Positions 36,688 through 47,272 of a stretch of DNA of 49,907 nt are shown here, piece by piece (the first letter of the stretch is position 1; the number at the start of each line of letters is the position of its first letter). The position numbers and the translations under genes were made by a program. Source of the stretch: Paramuribaculum sp. (GTDB lineage Bacteria > Bacteroidota > Bacteroidia > Bacteroidales > Muribaculaceae); NCBI GenBank assembly GCA_029060545.1, contig JAIDTT010000065.1:1-49907 (forward strand), in the 5' to 3' direction. The notes below the pieces were generated by a model. The model saw only the letters and a list, made by a program, of their open reading frames with translations, did not search any database and was not told where the DNA came from.

Positions 36688-37518
36688 ATGAAATCCTTAC
36701 TTTCCATATTGATACTTCTAATCGGATCTGCCACCACAGCATTGGCTTCTGACCCGAACTCAGAAAATACGACAGATCGTCGCGAGCGCAATTGTATCAA
36801 GCACGGCAATGAAGCCTACCGTGCAGGCGATTATGCCAAGGCTGAAGAATGGTACAAGGAAGCGCTTCAGTACAATCCAACCTCCACACTCTCACTGTTC
36901 AATCTCGCACTCACCGTAGAGCGTCAGCACCCTACCACTAAAGCTGAGGAGAATCAGCAGCCGGAGAGTGCCCCCGCAACAGGCAAGGCTAATGCCGTGG
37001 ATGATCTCTATGGCAGTCCCAAAGCTCTTTTTTCAAAAGTGACAGAGATATCGCGCGACAATAATCTGCGGCAGGCGTCATTCTACAATCTTGGCAATAT
37101 CGCATTCAACGAGACTGACTATGCCGCTGCCATAGAATACTACAAAGAGGCACTGCGCATCGACGAATCCAATATGAAGACGCGACAGAATCTCCGTATA
37201 GCTCAGCTCAAGCTCCAGCAACAACAGGATCAGCAGCAGAATCAGGATCAGAATCAGCAACAACAGGAGGATCAGGAGCAACAACAGAATCAGGACCAGC
37301 AGCAGCAGGATCAACAACAGCCACAGCCGCAGCAGGAGAATCAGGATCAGCAACAACAGCAGTCACAACCTCAACAGCAGACCAACGGCAATCAGACCAA
37401 ACAGAATGCCGAGCAAATTCTCGAAGCCGCGCGCAAACAGGAGGCTCAGACGCGTAAGGATGTAGAGCGCCGACAGAACAGCCGATCCACACGAACCGTA
37501 GTAGACAAACCCTGGTAA
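36688..37518 (+). CDS. batC: BatC, TPR protein with polyglutamine-rich tail
   Basis: A 276-residue exported protein. A signal peptide covers residues 1-21. Tetratricopeptide repeats occur at about 33-66 (HGNEAYRAGDYAKAEEWYKE) and 130-165 (NLGNIAFNETDYAAAIEYYK). A low-complexity Gln/Asp/Asn tract then runs about 170-240, encoded by CAG/CAA/GAT/AAT codons at 37213-37390. A basic C-terminus ends RTVVDKPW. BatC TPR proteins scaffold BatA/BatB. The tract is long compared with the rest of the chain and could vary in length between strains by slippage. Confidence 0.9.
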   Translation: MKSLLSILILLIGSATTALASDPNSENTTDRRERNCIKHGNEAYRAGDYAKAEEWYKEALQYNPTSTLSLFNLALTVERQHPTTKAEENQQPESAPATGKANAVDDLYGSPKALFSKVTEISRDNNLRQASFYNLGNIAFNETDYAAAIEYYKEALRIDESNMKTRQNLRIAQLKLQQQQDQQQNQDQNQQQQEDQEQQQNQDQQQQDQQQPQPQQENQDQQQQQSQPQQQTNGNQTKQNAEQILEAARKQEAQTRKDVERRQNSRSTRTVVDKPW

Positions 37519-37524
37519 CGGAAT

Positions 37525-38409
37525 ATGAAAACAAGAATATATCTCACACTCCTTTTCCTCTTGCTAATTGCACCCGCGGCAATTAGCAGTCAGGCTTCTG
37601 CAAAAGCCGCTGAAGAACCGGATATATTCTGCCGACTTATACTCTCCACGGAAAAGACTTATGTCGGAGAGGCTTTTGTAGCCTCCCTAATGATTTACAC
37701 TACTCATAACATCGACCGCATTGATGTAGAGAATGGGTTGAAGCACAAAGAATTTGAGGCAATGGAGCTGAAGATCAACAATGTTCAGACATCCTACCAG
37801 AGAGTCGACGGCAAGCAATACCTTGCCGGGGTACTCCGCCGATGGATTCTTACCCCACTGAAGAAAGGCAAGCATAAGATAGAGATCGATGAGGTAAAAG
37901 CGGTGGTGGAAGTACCGCAGCTTGTGGATTATGGATTCTACTCAGCCTATAAATATCAGGCGATTGAAGTAGATCTGCGTGCTACGTCAGTCGAAATCCA
38001 AGTGGAATCGCTTCCGGGAAAAAAGCCGTCGGATTTCAGTGGCGCAGTCGGACTGTTTGAGACAGACCTTCAGATGTCGAAGCGAACACTGATCGTTGGA
38101 GAGGAAGCCACACTCACATACAGCATATCAGGTATCGGGAATCCCGGACTTATAGCTAAACCGACCATCTCACTTCCGCCTGGCATCACAATAAAAGATT
38201 CCAAACACTCGACAGATGTCCACCTCACAGGCAAAAATATCGTAGGATCATACACAGCCACATATCGCGTCGTCCCGACTAAAGCCGGAAGGTACAGCGT
38301 GGAATTGCCCGAATTTATATACTTCGATCCGGCATCAGCGAAGTACGCGACCATACCCTCACGCAAGGTCGACATTCCGGTTGCCTACGGAGAAGTATTT
38401 GAAATGTAA
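37525..38409 (+). CDS. Short BatD-like exported protein (paralogue of BatD N-terminal part)
   Basis: A 294-residue protein with a signal peptide (about 1-27). Its beta-sandwich region parallels the next gene's product: PSDFSGAVGLFETDLQMSKR here and PAGFTGAVGSYNVDVRLSST in BatD. The endings VELPEFIYFDPASAKYATIP and ISVPDFVYFDPAKGEYITIP also match. It ends at the point where BatD continues into its transmembrane helix and cytoplasmic tail, so it would be entirely periplasmic. It lies 6 bp after batC and 17 bp before batD. It probably arose by tandem duplication and partial loss; the sequences are well diverged and the copy looks intact. Confidence 0.82.
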   Translation: MKTRIYLTLLFLLLIAPAAISSQASAKAAEEPDIFCRLILSTEKTYVGEAFVASLMIYTTHNIDRIDVENGLKHKEFEAMELKINNVQTSYQRVDGKQYLAGVLRRWILTPLKKGKHKIEIDEVKAVVEVPQLVDYGFYSAYKYQAIEVDLRATSVEIQVESLPGKKPSDFSGAVGLFETDLQMSKRTLIVGEEATLTYSISGIGNPGLIAKPTISLPPGITIKDSKHSTDVHLTGKNIVGSYTATYRVVPTKAGRYSVELPEFIYFDPASAKYATIPSRKVDIPVAYGEVFEM

Positions 38410-38426
38410 TCGCAGTATTATATCCA

Positions 38427-40223
38427 ATGACCAAAATGAAACGAATCAGTATATTATTCATCACTATCTTTATAGGCGCACTGGGAGCTTTGGCCGAGCC
38501 GACATTTACGGTCAAGACCCAGCCTACCGTAGCCGTAGGCGACAAGTTTCCGGTAGTCTACGTACTCACCGACGCCTCCGCATCAGAGCAATCGCTGAAT
38601 GCACCGCGCATCAACGGCTGTAAATTTCTCTACGGTCCAACCAAGATGTCGAAACAAGAGTATTCCAACATCAACGGCAAACAATCATCGCGCAGCAGTA
38701 TAGAATTTACTCTGATATACAAAGCCGAGAAAGAAGGAACATTCACTGTGCCGGCAGCGACTATTGTGGCCAATGGAAAACGTCTTACAACCAAATCTAC
38801 TCAGATAAAGGTAGTAGCCGGGCAGGCTCCGGCATCACGTCCCGACGTGCAGCTCGATGATCCGTCGACAAAATTATCGGGTACTCCTATCAGCGCCAAC
38901 GACCTTTTTGTGCGCATCAACCTGTCGAAGTCTACAGCCTATGAGTATGAAGCTATTGAGTGCAGCATCAAATTATATACCAAATATGGTGTAAACGAAT
39001 TTATTGCCACTCAGCAACCCAGCTTCGACGGCTTCCTTGTGGAAGATCTACCCAACCAGAGCCAACTAAATCAGATTGAAGAAGTCAACGGCAGCCGTTA
39101 CTTCACGGCAGAGTTGAAACGCTGCATACTCTTTCCGCAGAAGTCAGGCAAACTGACCATTCGGTCAGGCTCATACGACCTGCAGGTTCAGCAGTTCGAC
39201 AATGTGAATATGCATATGTTCTCGGCAATGACCCCGACATACCGAAAGCTGCAGATATCAAGCAACTCAGCATCGGCCGATATCAAAGCCCTCCCCTCTC
39301 CTCGTCCGGCCGGATTTACCGGTGCTGTAGGCTCATATAATGTCGATGTGCGTCTGTCATCGACATCATTCCGCACCAATGAGCCTGCATCGCTCATATA
39401 TACGGTAACAGGTAGCGGCAACATCCGCTACATCACAGATCCCGAAATCGACTTCCCGGGCTCATTCGAGCAGTTTAGCCCCGAGCACAAGGTAGACGCC
39501 TCAATGCACGGTAACAATGTGGTAGGCGAGGCCGTAACTACCTATACGTTCGTTCCTCAGGAGCCCGGACAATATACCATTTCAGTTCCCGACTTTGTGT
39601 ATTTCGATCCGGCAAAAGGAGAATACATCACCATACCCACTCACGACTTCCCGATCAAAGTGAACCGCGGCTCCGGATCAAACAACGTAGATCAGCGCAA
39701 CATCGAAACAAAAAATACCGATATCCTTTATATCAAGCGTTCGCTTGGCGATCTGTCGCACGACCACCAGTATGCTATCGTATCGGTATGGTTCTGGCTG
39801 CTTGTCATCCTCGTACCGTCCGGCGCCATAGCAGGCTACCGCATCTACCGTCGCAATCAGGCCAGGGGAGATCAACCGGCCAAACGTATTGGCAAAGAAG
39901 CTGAGCGAAGCCTCAAGATGGCGCGCGCCTATATGAATTCCGACAAAACCGATCTCTTCTATCAGGAAGTGAGCAAAGCGCTCACCGGATATATTGCCTC
40001 CCGCCTCAAGCTTCCTATCGCGGAGCTTACCCGTGAGAATATCGCGGAACGCCTGTCGGCACTTTCCGCATCGCCCGAGCTAACCGAAGAATTGATAAGC
40101 CTGCTCGATACCTGCGAGATGGCTCGATTCACATCGGCAGCTGTAGATGCAAGTCCATCCGAGATATACGGCAAAGCCGCCAATATCATCGGTCAAATCA
40201 GTAAACTAAAAGTCAACAAATAA
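38427..40223 (+). CDS. batD: BatD, aerotolerance-operon membrane protein
   Basis: A 598-residue protein. A signal peptide covers about 1-23. Repeated beta-sandwich (oxygen-tolerance, BatD) domains extend to about 430, beginning EPTFTVKTQPTVAVGDKFPV. A transmembrane helix is at about 448-470 (VWFWLLVILVPSGAIAGYRI). A cytoplasmic tail follows with helices KEAERSLKMARAYMNSDKTD and FYQEVSKALTGYIASRLKLP, then AELTRENIAERL. This is the full BatD architecture. The tail resembles that of the membrane protein encoded at 33566-34603. It lies between the short BatD-like gene and batE. Confidence 0.92.
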   Translation: MTKMKRISILFITIFIGALGALAEPTFTVKTQPTVAVGDKFPVVYVLTDASASEQSLNAPRINGCKFLYGPTKMSKQEYSNINGKQSSRSSIEFTLIYKAEKEGTFTVPAATIVANGKRLTTKSTQIKVVAGQAPASRPDVQLDDPSTKLSGTPISANDLFVRINLSKSTAYEYEAIECSIKLYTKYGVNEFIATQQPSFDGFLVEDLPNQSQLNQIEEVNGSRYFTAELKRCILFPQKSGKLTIRSGSYDLQVQQFDNVNMHMFSAMTPTYRKLQISSNSASADIKALPSPRPAGFTGAVGSYNVDVRLSSTSFRTNEPASLIYTVTGSGNIRYITDPEIDFPGSFEQFSPEHKVDASMHGNNVVGEAVTTYTFVPQEPGQYTISVPDFVYFDPAKGEYITIPTHDFPIKVNRGSGSNNVDQRNIETKNTDILYIKRSLGDLSHDHQYAIVSVWFWLLVILVPSGAIAGYRIYRRNQARGDQPAKRIGKEAERSLKMARAYMNSDKTDLFYQEVSKALTGYIASRLKLPIAELTRENIAERLSALSASPELTEELISLLDTCEMARFTSAAVDASPSEIYGKAANIIGQISKLKVNK

Positions 40224-40239
40224 TACCAACGATACCGAT

Positions 40240-41016
40240 ATGCGTCACATTATACATATATTGCTGCTGACAATTGCCCTCGGCGCACGCGCAACGGAGC
40301 TGACGGACTCCGCCGATATGGCATACGACGACGGTAATTTCGACCGCGCTATAGAGCTTTATACTCGTGCGCTCACCGACGAAGGCTCATCAAGCGATCT
40401 CTACTATAATCTCGGCAATGCTTACTACCGTACGGGCAACTCCGCACAGGCCATTCTGGCCTACGAGCGTGCGCTGCGCTTAAACCCGGCCAACACCGAG
40501 GCTAAGGCCAATCTCAGCTTCGTCAACGAACGCATCGCAGATAAACAGGGAGAGAACGGATCTTTCCTCTACAATACCTACGTAAGCCTGTCGGCTCTGT
40601 TGTCGAGCAACAGCTGGGCGCTTGCTGCCATAGTGCTGATGTTGATTACCGTTGCTGGAGGCTTCGTCTATGCTATGGCATCCGCCGTAGTAATCCGTAA
40701 AATCGGATTCTTCGGTGCTATAGCTACTGCCCTATGCTGTCTGATAGCCATAGTGATGTCTTTTGCCGCGCGTGCCCGCGCCAACGACAACACCTATGCA
40801 GTGATTACCGCCCAATCCACAACTTTGAGCACGGCTCCCCACACACCACGCAACAGTTCGGAAGAAGCCATGATCCTTCACGAAGGTACAAAGGTGAGAA
40901 TACTGCGCACAATCGGTCTGGAGGCCGACTCCACAAGCCTTGTGTGGCATGAGGTACAGGTTGACAATAAGCATCGTGCCTGGATAAACGATGCAGATAT
41001 TGAGAAAATCCTGTAA
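40240..41016 (+). CDS. batE: BatE, TPR and SH3-like membrane protein
   Basis: A 258-residue protein with an N-terminal signal peptide (about 1-18). TPR units occur at about 24-95 (MAYDDGNFDRAIELYTRALT, NLGNAYYRTGNSAQAILAYE). Two transmembrane helices follow (about 126-150, LAAIVLMLITVAGGFVYAMA; about 157-175). The C-terminus is an SH3-like module (about 185-258, AVITAQSTTLSTAPHTPRNS, HEGTKVRILRTIG, RAWINDADIEKIL). This is the usual BatE plan. It closes the moxR-bat operon. I see no clear terminator stem after it. Confidence 0.92.
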   Translation: MRHIIHILLLTIALGARATELTDSADMAYDDGNFDRAIELYTRALTDEGSSSDLYYNLGNAYYRTGNSAQAILAYERALRLNPANTEAKANLSFVNERIADKQGENGSFLYNTYVSLSALLSSNSWALAAIVLMLITVAGGFVYAMASAVVIRKIGFFGAIATALCCLIAIVMSFAARARANDNTYAVITAQSTTLSTAPHTPRNSSEEAMILHEGTKVRILRTIGLEADSTSLVWHEVQVDNKHRAWINDADIEKIL

Positions 41017-41027
41017 ATTTTCCATAA

Positions 41028-41035
41028 TATATTTG
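41028..41035 (+). promoter_or_regulatory. Candidate promoter box for the small HTH gene
   Basis: TATATTTG fits TAnnTTTG, 80 bp before the ATG at 41116. The nearest TTG upstream (41000) gives a 25-bp spacer, longer than usual, so confidence is moderate. Confidence 0.4.
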
Positions 41036-41115
41036 TGTATCTCGGCAATTTGCTCTACTTTTAGAACACAAAACCAAAATTTACGAATTGTATAACCCAC
41101 CAAAATAACGAAATT

Positions 41116-41373
41116 ATGGCTAAAACAATCACTTTCAACGAACTTCGTCGAATCAAGGACAGTTTGCCCGACGGCGCAACCCATCAGATCGCCGATCGCC
41201 TTCACACAACCGTACAAACCGTTAGAAACTACTTCGGCGGCAGCAACTACGAATTTGGCAAAAACGTGGGCGTGCACATCGAACCCGGTCCCGACGGCGG
41301 CATCGTAGTGCTTGACGACACCACTATCTACGATATGGCTCTCGAAATCATCAAAGAGAATAACAAGGAATAA
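41116..41373 (+). CDS. Small helix-turn-helix DNA-binding protein
   Basis: An 85-residue protein. Residues about 8-42 (FNELRRIKDSLPDGATHQIA, DRLHTTVQTVRNYFGG) form a helix-turn-helix, with VQTVRNYF as the likely recognition helix. A beta-rich half follows (VGVHIEPGPDGGIVVLDDTT) and a C-terminal helix. Small proteins with this sequence are widespread in Bacteroidales and usually annotated simply as DNA-binding. It is flanked by its own promoter-like box and by a pyrimidine-rich 70-bp gap before the stress-protein gene. A regulatory role is likely; targets are unknown. Confidence 0.82.
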   Translation: MAKTITFNELRRIKDSLPDGATHQIADRLHTTVQTVRNYFGGSNYEFGKNVGVHIEPGPDGGIVVLDDTTIYDMALEIIKENNKE

Positions 41374-41445
41374 TCTCCTCCCATACCTAAACATTCATTC
41401 CCCTCTCTCCTCCCCTTTCTTCCCATTTATCAGAATACCGACAGC

Positions 41446-42564
41446 GTGACCGACGATCGCCTCATCACAGTAGCCATCCACACCTACGACCGTGCGAGGG
41501 CTTTGAAATCCCTCCTTGAACAGGAAGGGGTGGAAGTGACGCTACAGAATGTCAATCTTTCCAGCCCCGTATCGTCGGCCGGTGTACGTGTCCGTATTCA
41601 CGAAAGCGCCCTCCCTCTTGCCCTGCGCATTATCGAAAACCAGGAAATCTTCACTTCAGCACGTACACGCGGCAAAGGCGAAGAGCCTATAATTCTTGTC
41701 CCAGTCGATTTCTCCGATACCGCCCTGCAAGCATCCAAGACGGCATTCCGACTGGCAAACACGCATAGCGCCCAGATATGCCTGCTCCACGCAAGTCCAA
41801 ACCCTGCCTACAGCAACCGCATACAGCTTGCCGCGATTCTCAACTACGATTCGCAATCGGAGGATGAAGATTCACGGAAGGCTATAGCCGACGAAGCTAA
41901 CAGGCAGATGGATTTGTTCACCTCCAAATTGCTTGCATCCATTAAGGCCGGTGAAATTCCGGCAGCCCGCTTCTCCACTAAGATAGCAGAAGGATTGCCG
42001 GAAGAGGTGATCTCGCAGTTCGTTCGACAGGAGAATCCTATGCTGCTCGTGATGGGCACAAGAGGTACAGATGCCAAAGAGCGCGATCTGCTCGGCTCCG
42101 TCACGGCTGAAGTTCTTGACACTTGCCGCACACCGGTGTTTACCGTCCCGGCGATTATTGACAAATCCACTCCGACTTCTCCACTCAATATTCTATTCCT
42201 TAGCAACTTCGATCAGGAAGACATTCTCGCGCTTGATATGCTGTTCAAGCTCGCACCCGGCGGTCACCACAATATCACCTTGCTCAAAGTTCCCGGAAAG
42301 AAGTCGTCGGATATTGATACCGGCTCACTCAAAGCCCTTCGCGATTATTGTACAAAACACTATCCCGACAATAGTTTTTTGGTCGAGTCGCTCAATCTGA
42401 TGAAGGCAGACGAGCAGTTCAACGAGCTTACCCGCTCGCGCGCAATTTCAATAATCGCGGTGCCCAACAAGAAGAAAAATATCTTTGTGCGCCTGTTCAA
42501 TCCTGGTATAGCTCACCGCTTGCTATTCAGTCTCGACATCCCTATGATTGTGCTGCCGGTATAA
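41446..42564 (+). CDS. DUF2007-like domain fused to tandem universal stress protein domains
   Basis: A 372-residue protein. The start is a GTG at 41446; no in-frame ATG occurs until the middle of the first stress domain. Residues 1-66 resemble the DUF2007 putative signal-transducing domain (VAIHTYDRARALKSLLEQEG then VEVTLQNVNL). The first UspA domain spans about 80-245: PIILVPVDFSDTALQASKTA, and a nucleotide-binding-type LLVMGTRGTDAKERDLLGSV with TAEVL. The second, shorter UspA-like domain has LNILFLSNFDQEDILALDML and lacks a clear GxxG loop. Cytoplasmic. It precedes the DAHP synthase by 17 bp, though no functional link is apparent. Confidence 0.82.
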   Translation: MTDDRLITVAIHTYDRARALKSLLEQEGVEVTLQNVNLSSPVSSAGVRVRIHESALPLALRIIENQEIFTSARTRGKGEEPIILVPVDFSDTALQASKTAFRLANTHSAQICLLHASPNPAYSNRIQLAAILNYDSQSEDEDSRKAIADEANRQMDLFTSKLLASIKAGEIPAARFSTKIAEGLPEEVISQFVRQENPMLLVMGTRGTDAKERDLLGSVTAEVLDTCRTPVFTVPAIIDKSTPTSPLNILFLSNFDQEDILALDMLFKLAPGGHHNITLLKVPGKKSSDIDTGSLKALRDYCTKHYPDNSFLVESLNLMKADEQFNELTRSRAISIIAVPNKKKNIFVRLFNPGIAHRLLFSLDIPMIVLPV

Positions 42565-42581
42565 GCCGGAGCAAGTGCTAT

Positions 42582-43646
42582 ATGAAAGATCTTCTGCCAA
42601 TAGCATCCTACACATCCACCCCAATTATTATAGCCGGTCCATGCAGCGCGGAATCGCGCGAACAGATGCTGACCACAGCCCGGGCGCTAAAGGCCGAAGG
42701 CATATCCATATTCCGTGCTGGAGCATGGAAGCCGCGCACATCCCCCGGCACATTCGCAGGTGTAGGCGCTGTAGCGCTCGAGTGGCTCAACGATGTAAAG
42801 AAAGAGACCGGAATGCTTACTGCCACTGAGGTGGCCAACCATACCCACGTCAGCCTCGCCCTGCAGGCCGGAATAGATATCCTCTGGATCGGCGCACGCA
42901 CTACCGCCAATCCCTTTGCCATGCAGGAGATCGCCGATACTTTGGCCGAACGTGGAGCTACCGACGTTGCCGTACTCGTAAAGAATCCCATCAACCCCGA
43001 GCTTGAGCTATGGATCGGCGCATTGCAGCGCATCTACAATGCCGGTATCCGACGACTCGGTGCGATCCATCGCGGATTCAGCGTCTACGGCCATCATCTG
43101 TATCGCAACGTACCACAATGGGATATACCGATCGAGCTGCATCTGCGCTATCCGGAATTACCTATCTTCTGCGATCCGTCGCATATCGGCGGCAAGAGGG
43201 AACTCATAGAGCCACTCTCGCAGGAGGCTCTTAATCTCGGCTACGACGGCTTGATCGTAGAGACACATTGCGATCCGGATAACGCGCTGAGTGACTCCGC
43301 ACAGCAAATCACGCCGAGACGGCTTGCCGAAATTATACTGCGTCTGCATAAGCCCGCCACTCTGTCCGGGTCGGAGAATCTGGCAGCCCTACGTGCGAGA
43401 ATAGATACCCTCGACACCGAATTGCTGAAGATTCTGTCGCAGCGTATGGAGGTGTGTCGCGAAATCGGACGATACAAGCGCGACAACAATATGAAAGTAG
43501 TCCAGGCCGAGCGCTATAACGATGTGATCAGTTCACGTATAGCCGAAGGCGTCGATGGCGGCCTTGGAGAAGACTTCGTGCGACGCCTCCTGCTGTCGAT
43601 CCACGATGAATCCGTAAGACAGCAGATCCGTATTCTCAAAGATTGA
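42582..43646 (+). CDS. Bifunctional DAHP synthase / chorismate mutase
   Basis: A 354-residue fusion serving the shikimate pathway and phenylalanine/tyrosine branch. Residues 1-260 are a type I-beta (KDO8P-like) DAHP synthase: IIIAGPCSAESREQMLTTAR, FRAGAWKPRTSPGTFAGVG, VLVKNPINPELELWIGAL, GAIHRGFSV, PIFCDPSHIGGKRELIEPLS and GLIVETHCDPDNALSDSAQQ. Residues about 262-350 are an AroQ-type chorismate mutase (LRARIDTLDTELLKILSQRM, CREIGRYKRDNNM, RLLLSIHDESVRQQ). The fusion lets chorismate or prephenate feed back on the first step. Its last 11 bp overlap the convergent thiH 3' end. Confidence 0.95.
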   Translation: MKDLLPIASYTSTPIIIAGPCSAESREQMLTTARALKAEGISIFRAGAWKPRTSPGTFAGVGAVALEWLNDVKKETGMLTATEVANHTHVSLALQAGIDILWIGARTTANPFAMQEIADTLAERGATDVAVLVKNPINPELELWIGALQRIYNAGIRRLGAIHRGFSVYGHHLYRNVPQWDIPIELHLRYPELPIFCDPSHIGGKRELIEPLSQEALNLGYDGLIVETHCDPDNALSDSAQQITPRRLAEIILRLHKPATLSGSENLAALRARIDTLDTELLKILSQRMEVCREIGRYKRDNNMKVVQAERYNDVISSRIAEGVDGGLGEDFVRRLLLSIHDESVRQQIRILKD

Positions 43647-44748
43647 ACACGCGATCCCAGTCTTTCCAAACCGGTTCGTATCCGAGCTCATGGATCTGAC
43701 GCGCCACTTCGAGCGGGGTGCGCTCATCAGTAACTTCAAACTGCGCCAGTGAATCAGGAGCCGAAGCGTAACCACCCGGATCGGTTTTGCTGCCGGCACT
43801 CATCGACGTGACACCCAGACTCATCATATTGGCACGGAAATCCGGCGCCTCTCGCGTGGAATATGAAATATCCACATCGCGATCGAAGATTCGGAATGCG
43901 AATGTGAGCTGCGCCAGCTGTCGGTCGGTCATCACCACATTCGGTTTGTAACCGCCTTCGGCCGGACAAAGTCTGGGGAAGTTGACGCTGAAGCGAGTGC
44001 GCCAGTAATGCTTACGCAGATATGTAAGGTGCCGGGCCATCATCGTCACATCGGTACGCCAGTCCTCAAGTCCGATCAGCACACCCATACCGATTTTATG
44101 TACCCCGGCCGCGCCCATGCGGTCGAAGCCGTTGACACGCCATTGGAATATCGACTTCATGCCACGCGGATGGTAGCGATTGTACGCTTTCTCGTTGTAT
44201 GTCTCCTGGAAGCACACCACTCCGTTTAGCCCGACACGCACCAGACGCTCGTAATCGGCCTGCTTCATCGGCATAACCTCGATGGTGAGATTGGCGAAAT
44301 ATTTGTCGGCGATGCGGAGCACTTTCTCCAGATAGTTCACACCGTTGAGCCGGGGAAATTCCCCCGACACAACCAGCAGATTCTCAAACGGGCCAAGCTC
44401 CTTGATCGCCCGACACTCAGCCTCTACCTGCTCCTCAGTAAGTGTGATACGAGTCATGCTGTTGGCATGATTAAAGCCACAATATACACAGGCATTAGTA
44501 CAGGCATTGCTCACATACAGAGGGATATACATCGATATCGTCTTACCGAATCGCTCAAGCGTGAGTTTACGCGAAAGCGCCGCCATCTGCTCAAGATATG
44601 GCTCGGCAGCGGATGAGATCAGAGCCATAAAGTCGTCGACCGTAGGGCGGGGAGCACGAAGCGCCCGCTCTACGTCGGCCGAAGTCTTTGCTGATATGGC
44701 AGCCGTAGTGGCATCCCAATCGTATTGTATAAGTTCGTCGTAAAACAT
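43636..44748 (-). CDS. thiH: 2-Iminoacetate synthase (tyrosine lyase)
   Basis: A 370-residue radical-SAM enzyme that cleaves tyrosine to dehydroglycine for the thiazole ring of thiamine; the oxygen-independent alternative to ThiO. I start it at the ATG at 44748 (MFYDELIQYDWDATTAAIS), 1 bp after the thiC stop. The open frame continues 56 codons upstream but lies inside thiC. The 4Fe-4S motif is CTNACVYC, with PLYVSNACTNACVYCGFNHA. GLEDWRTDVTMMARHLTYLR and SVNFPRLCPAEGGYKPN are typical. It is the last gene of the operon and overlaps the convergent DAHP synthase gene by 11 bp. Confidence 0.95.
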   Translation of the reverse strand: MFYDELIQYDWDATTAAISAKTSADVERALRAPRPTVDDFMALISSAAEPYLEQMAALSRKLTLERFGKTISMYIPLYVSNACTNACVYCGFNHANSMTRITLTEEQVEAECRAIKELGPFENLLVVSGEFPRLNGVNYLEKVLRIADKYFANLTIEVMPMKQADYERLVRVGLNGVVCFQETYNEKAYNRYHPRGMKSIFQWRVNGFDRMGAAGVHKIGMGVLIGLEDWRTDVTMMARHLTYLRKHYWRTRFSVNFPRLCPAEGGYKPNVVMTDRQLAQLTFAFRIFDRDVDISYSTREAPDFRANMMSLGVTSMSAGSKTDPGGYASAPDSLAQFEVTDERTPLEVARQIHELGYEPVWKDWDRVFNL

Positions 44749-44749
44749 C

Positions 44750-46459
<1,710 letters not shown>

Positions 46460-46465
46460 TCAAGT

Positions 46466-47248
46466 TTAATCAAGAAATGATGTGAGTGGACTAGTTGATG
46501 AAGCCACGGAGCTTACAGCACCGAGGCCGGAAAGATAAGCCATTCGGCCGGCCTTGACGGCCATATCGAAAGCACGCGCCATCTCCACCGGATTGCCGGC
46601 TACGGCTATTGCTGTATTGACGAGTACGGCGTCGGCACCCATCTCCATAGCCTCGGCAGCGTGGGAGGGGGCACCAAGACCGGCGTCGATCACAACAGGC
46701 AGGCGACTTTCGGCGATGATTATCTCAAGCATCTCGCGCGTAACAAGTCCTTTGTTGCTCCCGATCGGGGCTCCGAGCGGCATCACAGCCGAAGCTCCGG
46801 CCTCCTCCAGGCGCTTGCAGAGCACCGGATCTGCCTGAATATAGGGTAACACCTTGAATCCTTCGGCGGCAAGTGTTTCGGTAGCTTTAAGGGTCTCTAT
46901 CGGATCCGGCATGAGATACTTCGGATCGGGATGAATCTCGAGTTTGATAAAATCGGTGCCGAAACATTCGCGAGCCAGTCGGGCTGCCACTACTGCCTCA
47001 ACGGCATCGCGTACTCCGGAGGTATTGGGTAGAAGTTGCACATGCTCGCGGTTGATGTGGCGAAGCATATCATCTTCTTCCTCATTGTCGAGATCGACGC
47101 GCTTCATGGCTACGGTGATCATTTCCGAGCCAGATGCAAGTATCGCATCCAGCATCAGCTGATTAGAGGCAAACTTGCCGGTGCCTACGAAGAGGCGGCT
47201 GCCGAATGCCCGTCCGCCGAGCATCAGCGTATCATTTGTTGATGTCAT
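46466..47248 (-). CDS. thiG: Thiazole synthase
   Basis: A 260-residue TIM-barrel enzyme building the thiazole phosphate from DXP, dehydroglycine and ThiS thiocarboxylate. Key parts are [40 protein letters not shown], the [15 protein letters not shown] segment with the Schiff-base Lys region, [20 protein letters not shown], and [20 protein letters not shown] with [10 protein letters not shown]. The Ser-rich C-terminus ([12 protein letters not shown]) is slightly extended. It is in the minus-strand thiamine operon, 24 bp after thiE and 12 bp before thiC. It needs ThiS, encoded four genes upstream in this operon, to be charged by a ThiF that is not in the window. Confidence 0.96.
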   Translation of the reverse strand: MTSTNDTLMLGGRAFGSRLFVGTGKFASNQLMLDAILASGSEMITVAMKRVDLDNEEEDDMLRHINREHVQLLPNTSGVRDAVEAVVAARLARECFGTDFIKLEIHPDPKYLMPDPIETLKATETLAAEGFKVLPYIQADPVLCKRLEEAGASAVMPLGAPIGSNKGLVTREMLEIIIAESRLPVVIDAGLGAPSHAAEAMEMGADAVLVNTAIAVAGNPVEMARAFDMAVKAGRMAYLSGLGAVSSVASSTSPLTSFLD

Positions 47249-47272
47249 TTGTAATAATGATTAGGGGGACTA

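Noticed and set aside
37078-37356. A leucine-rich minus-strand frame that looks like a membrane peptide
   Set aside because: It is the reverse complement of the CAG/CAA tract of batC, which reads as CTG/TTG (Leu).
37525-38427. Frameshift or split BatD gene
   Set aside because: The short gene has its own signal peptide, start and stop, and the next gene repeats the same domains, so this is duplication rather than a broken single gene.
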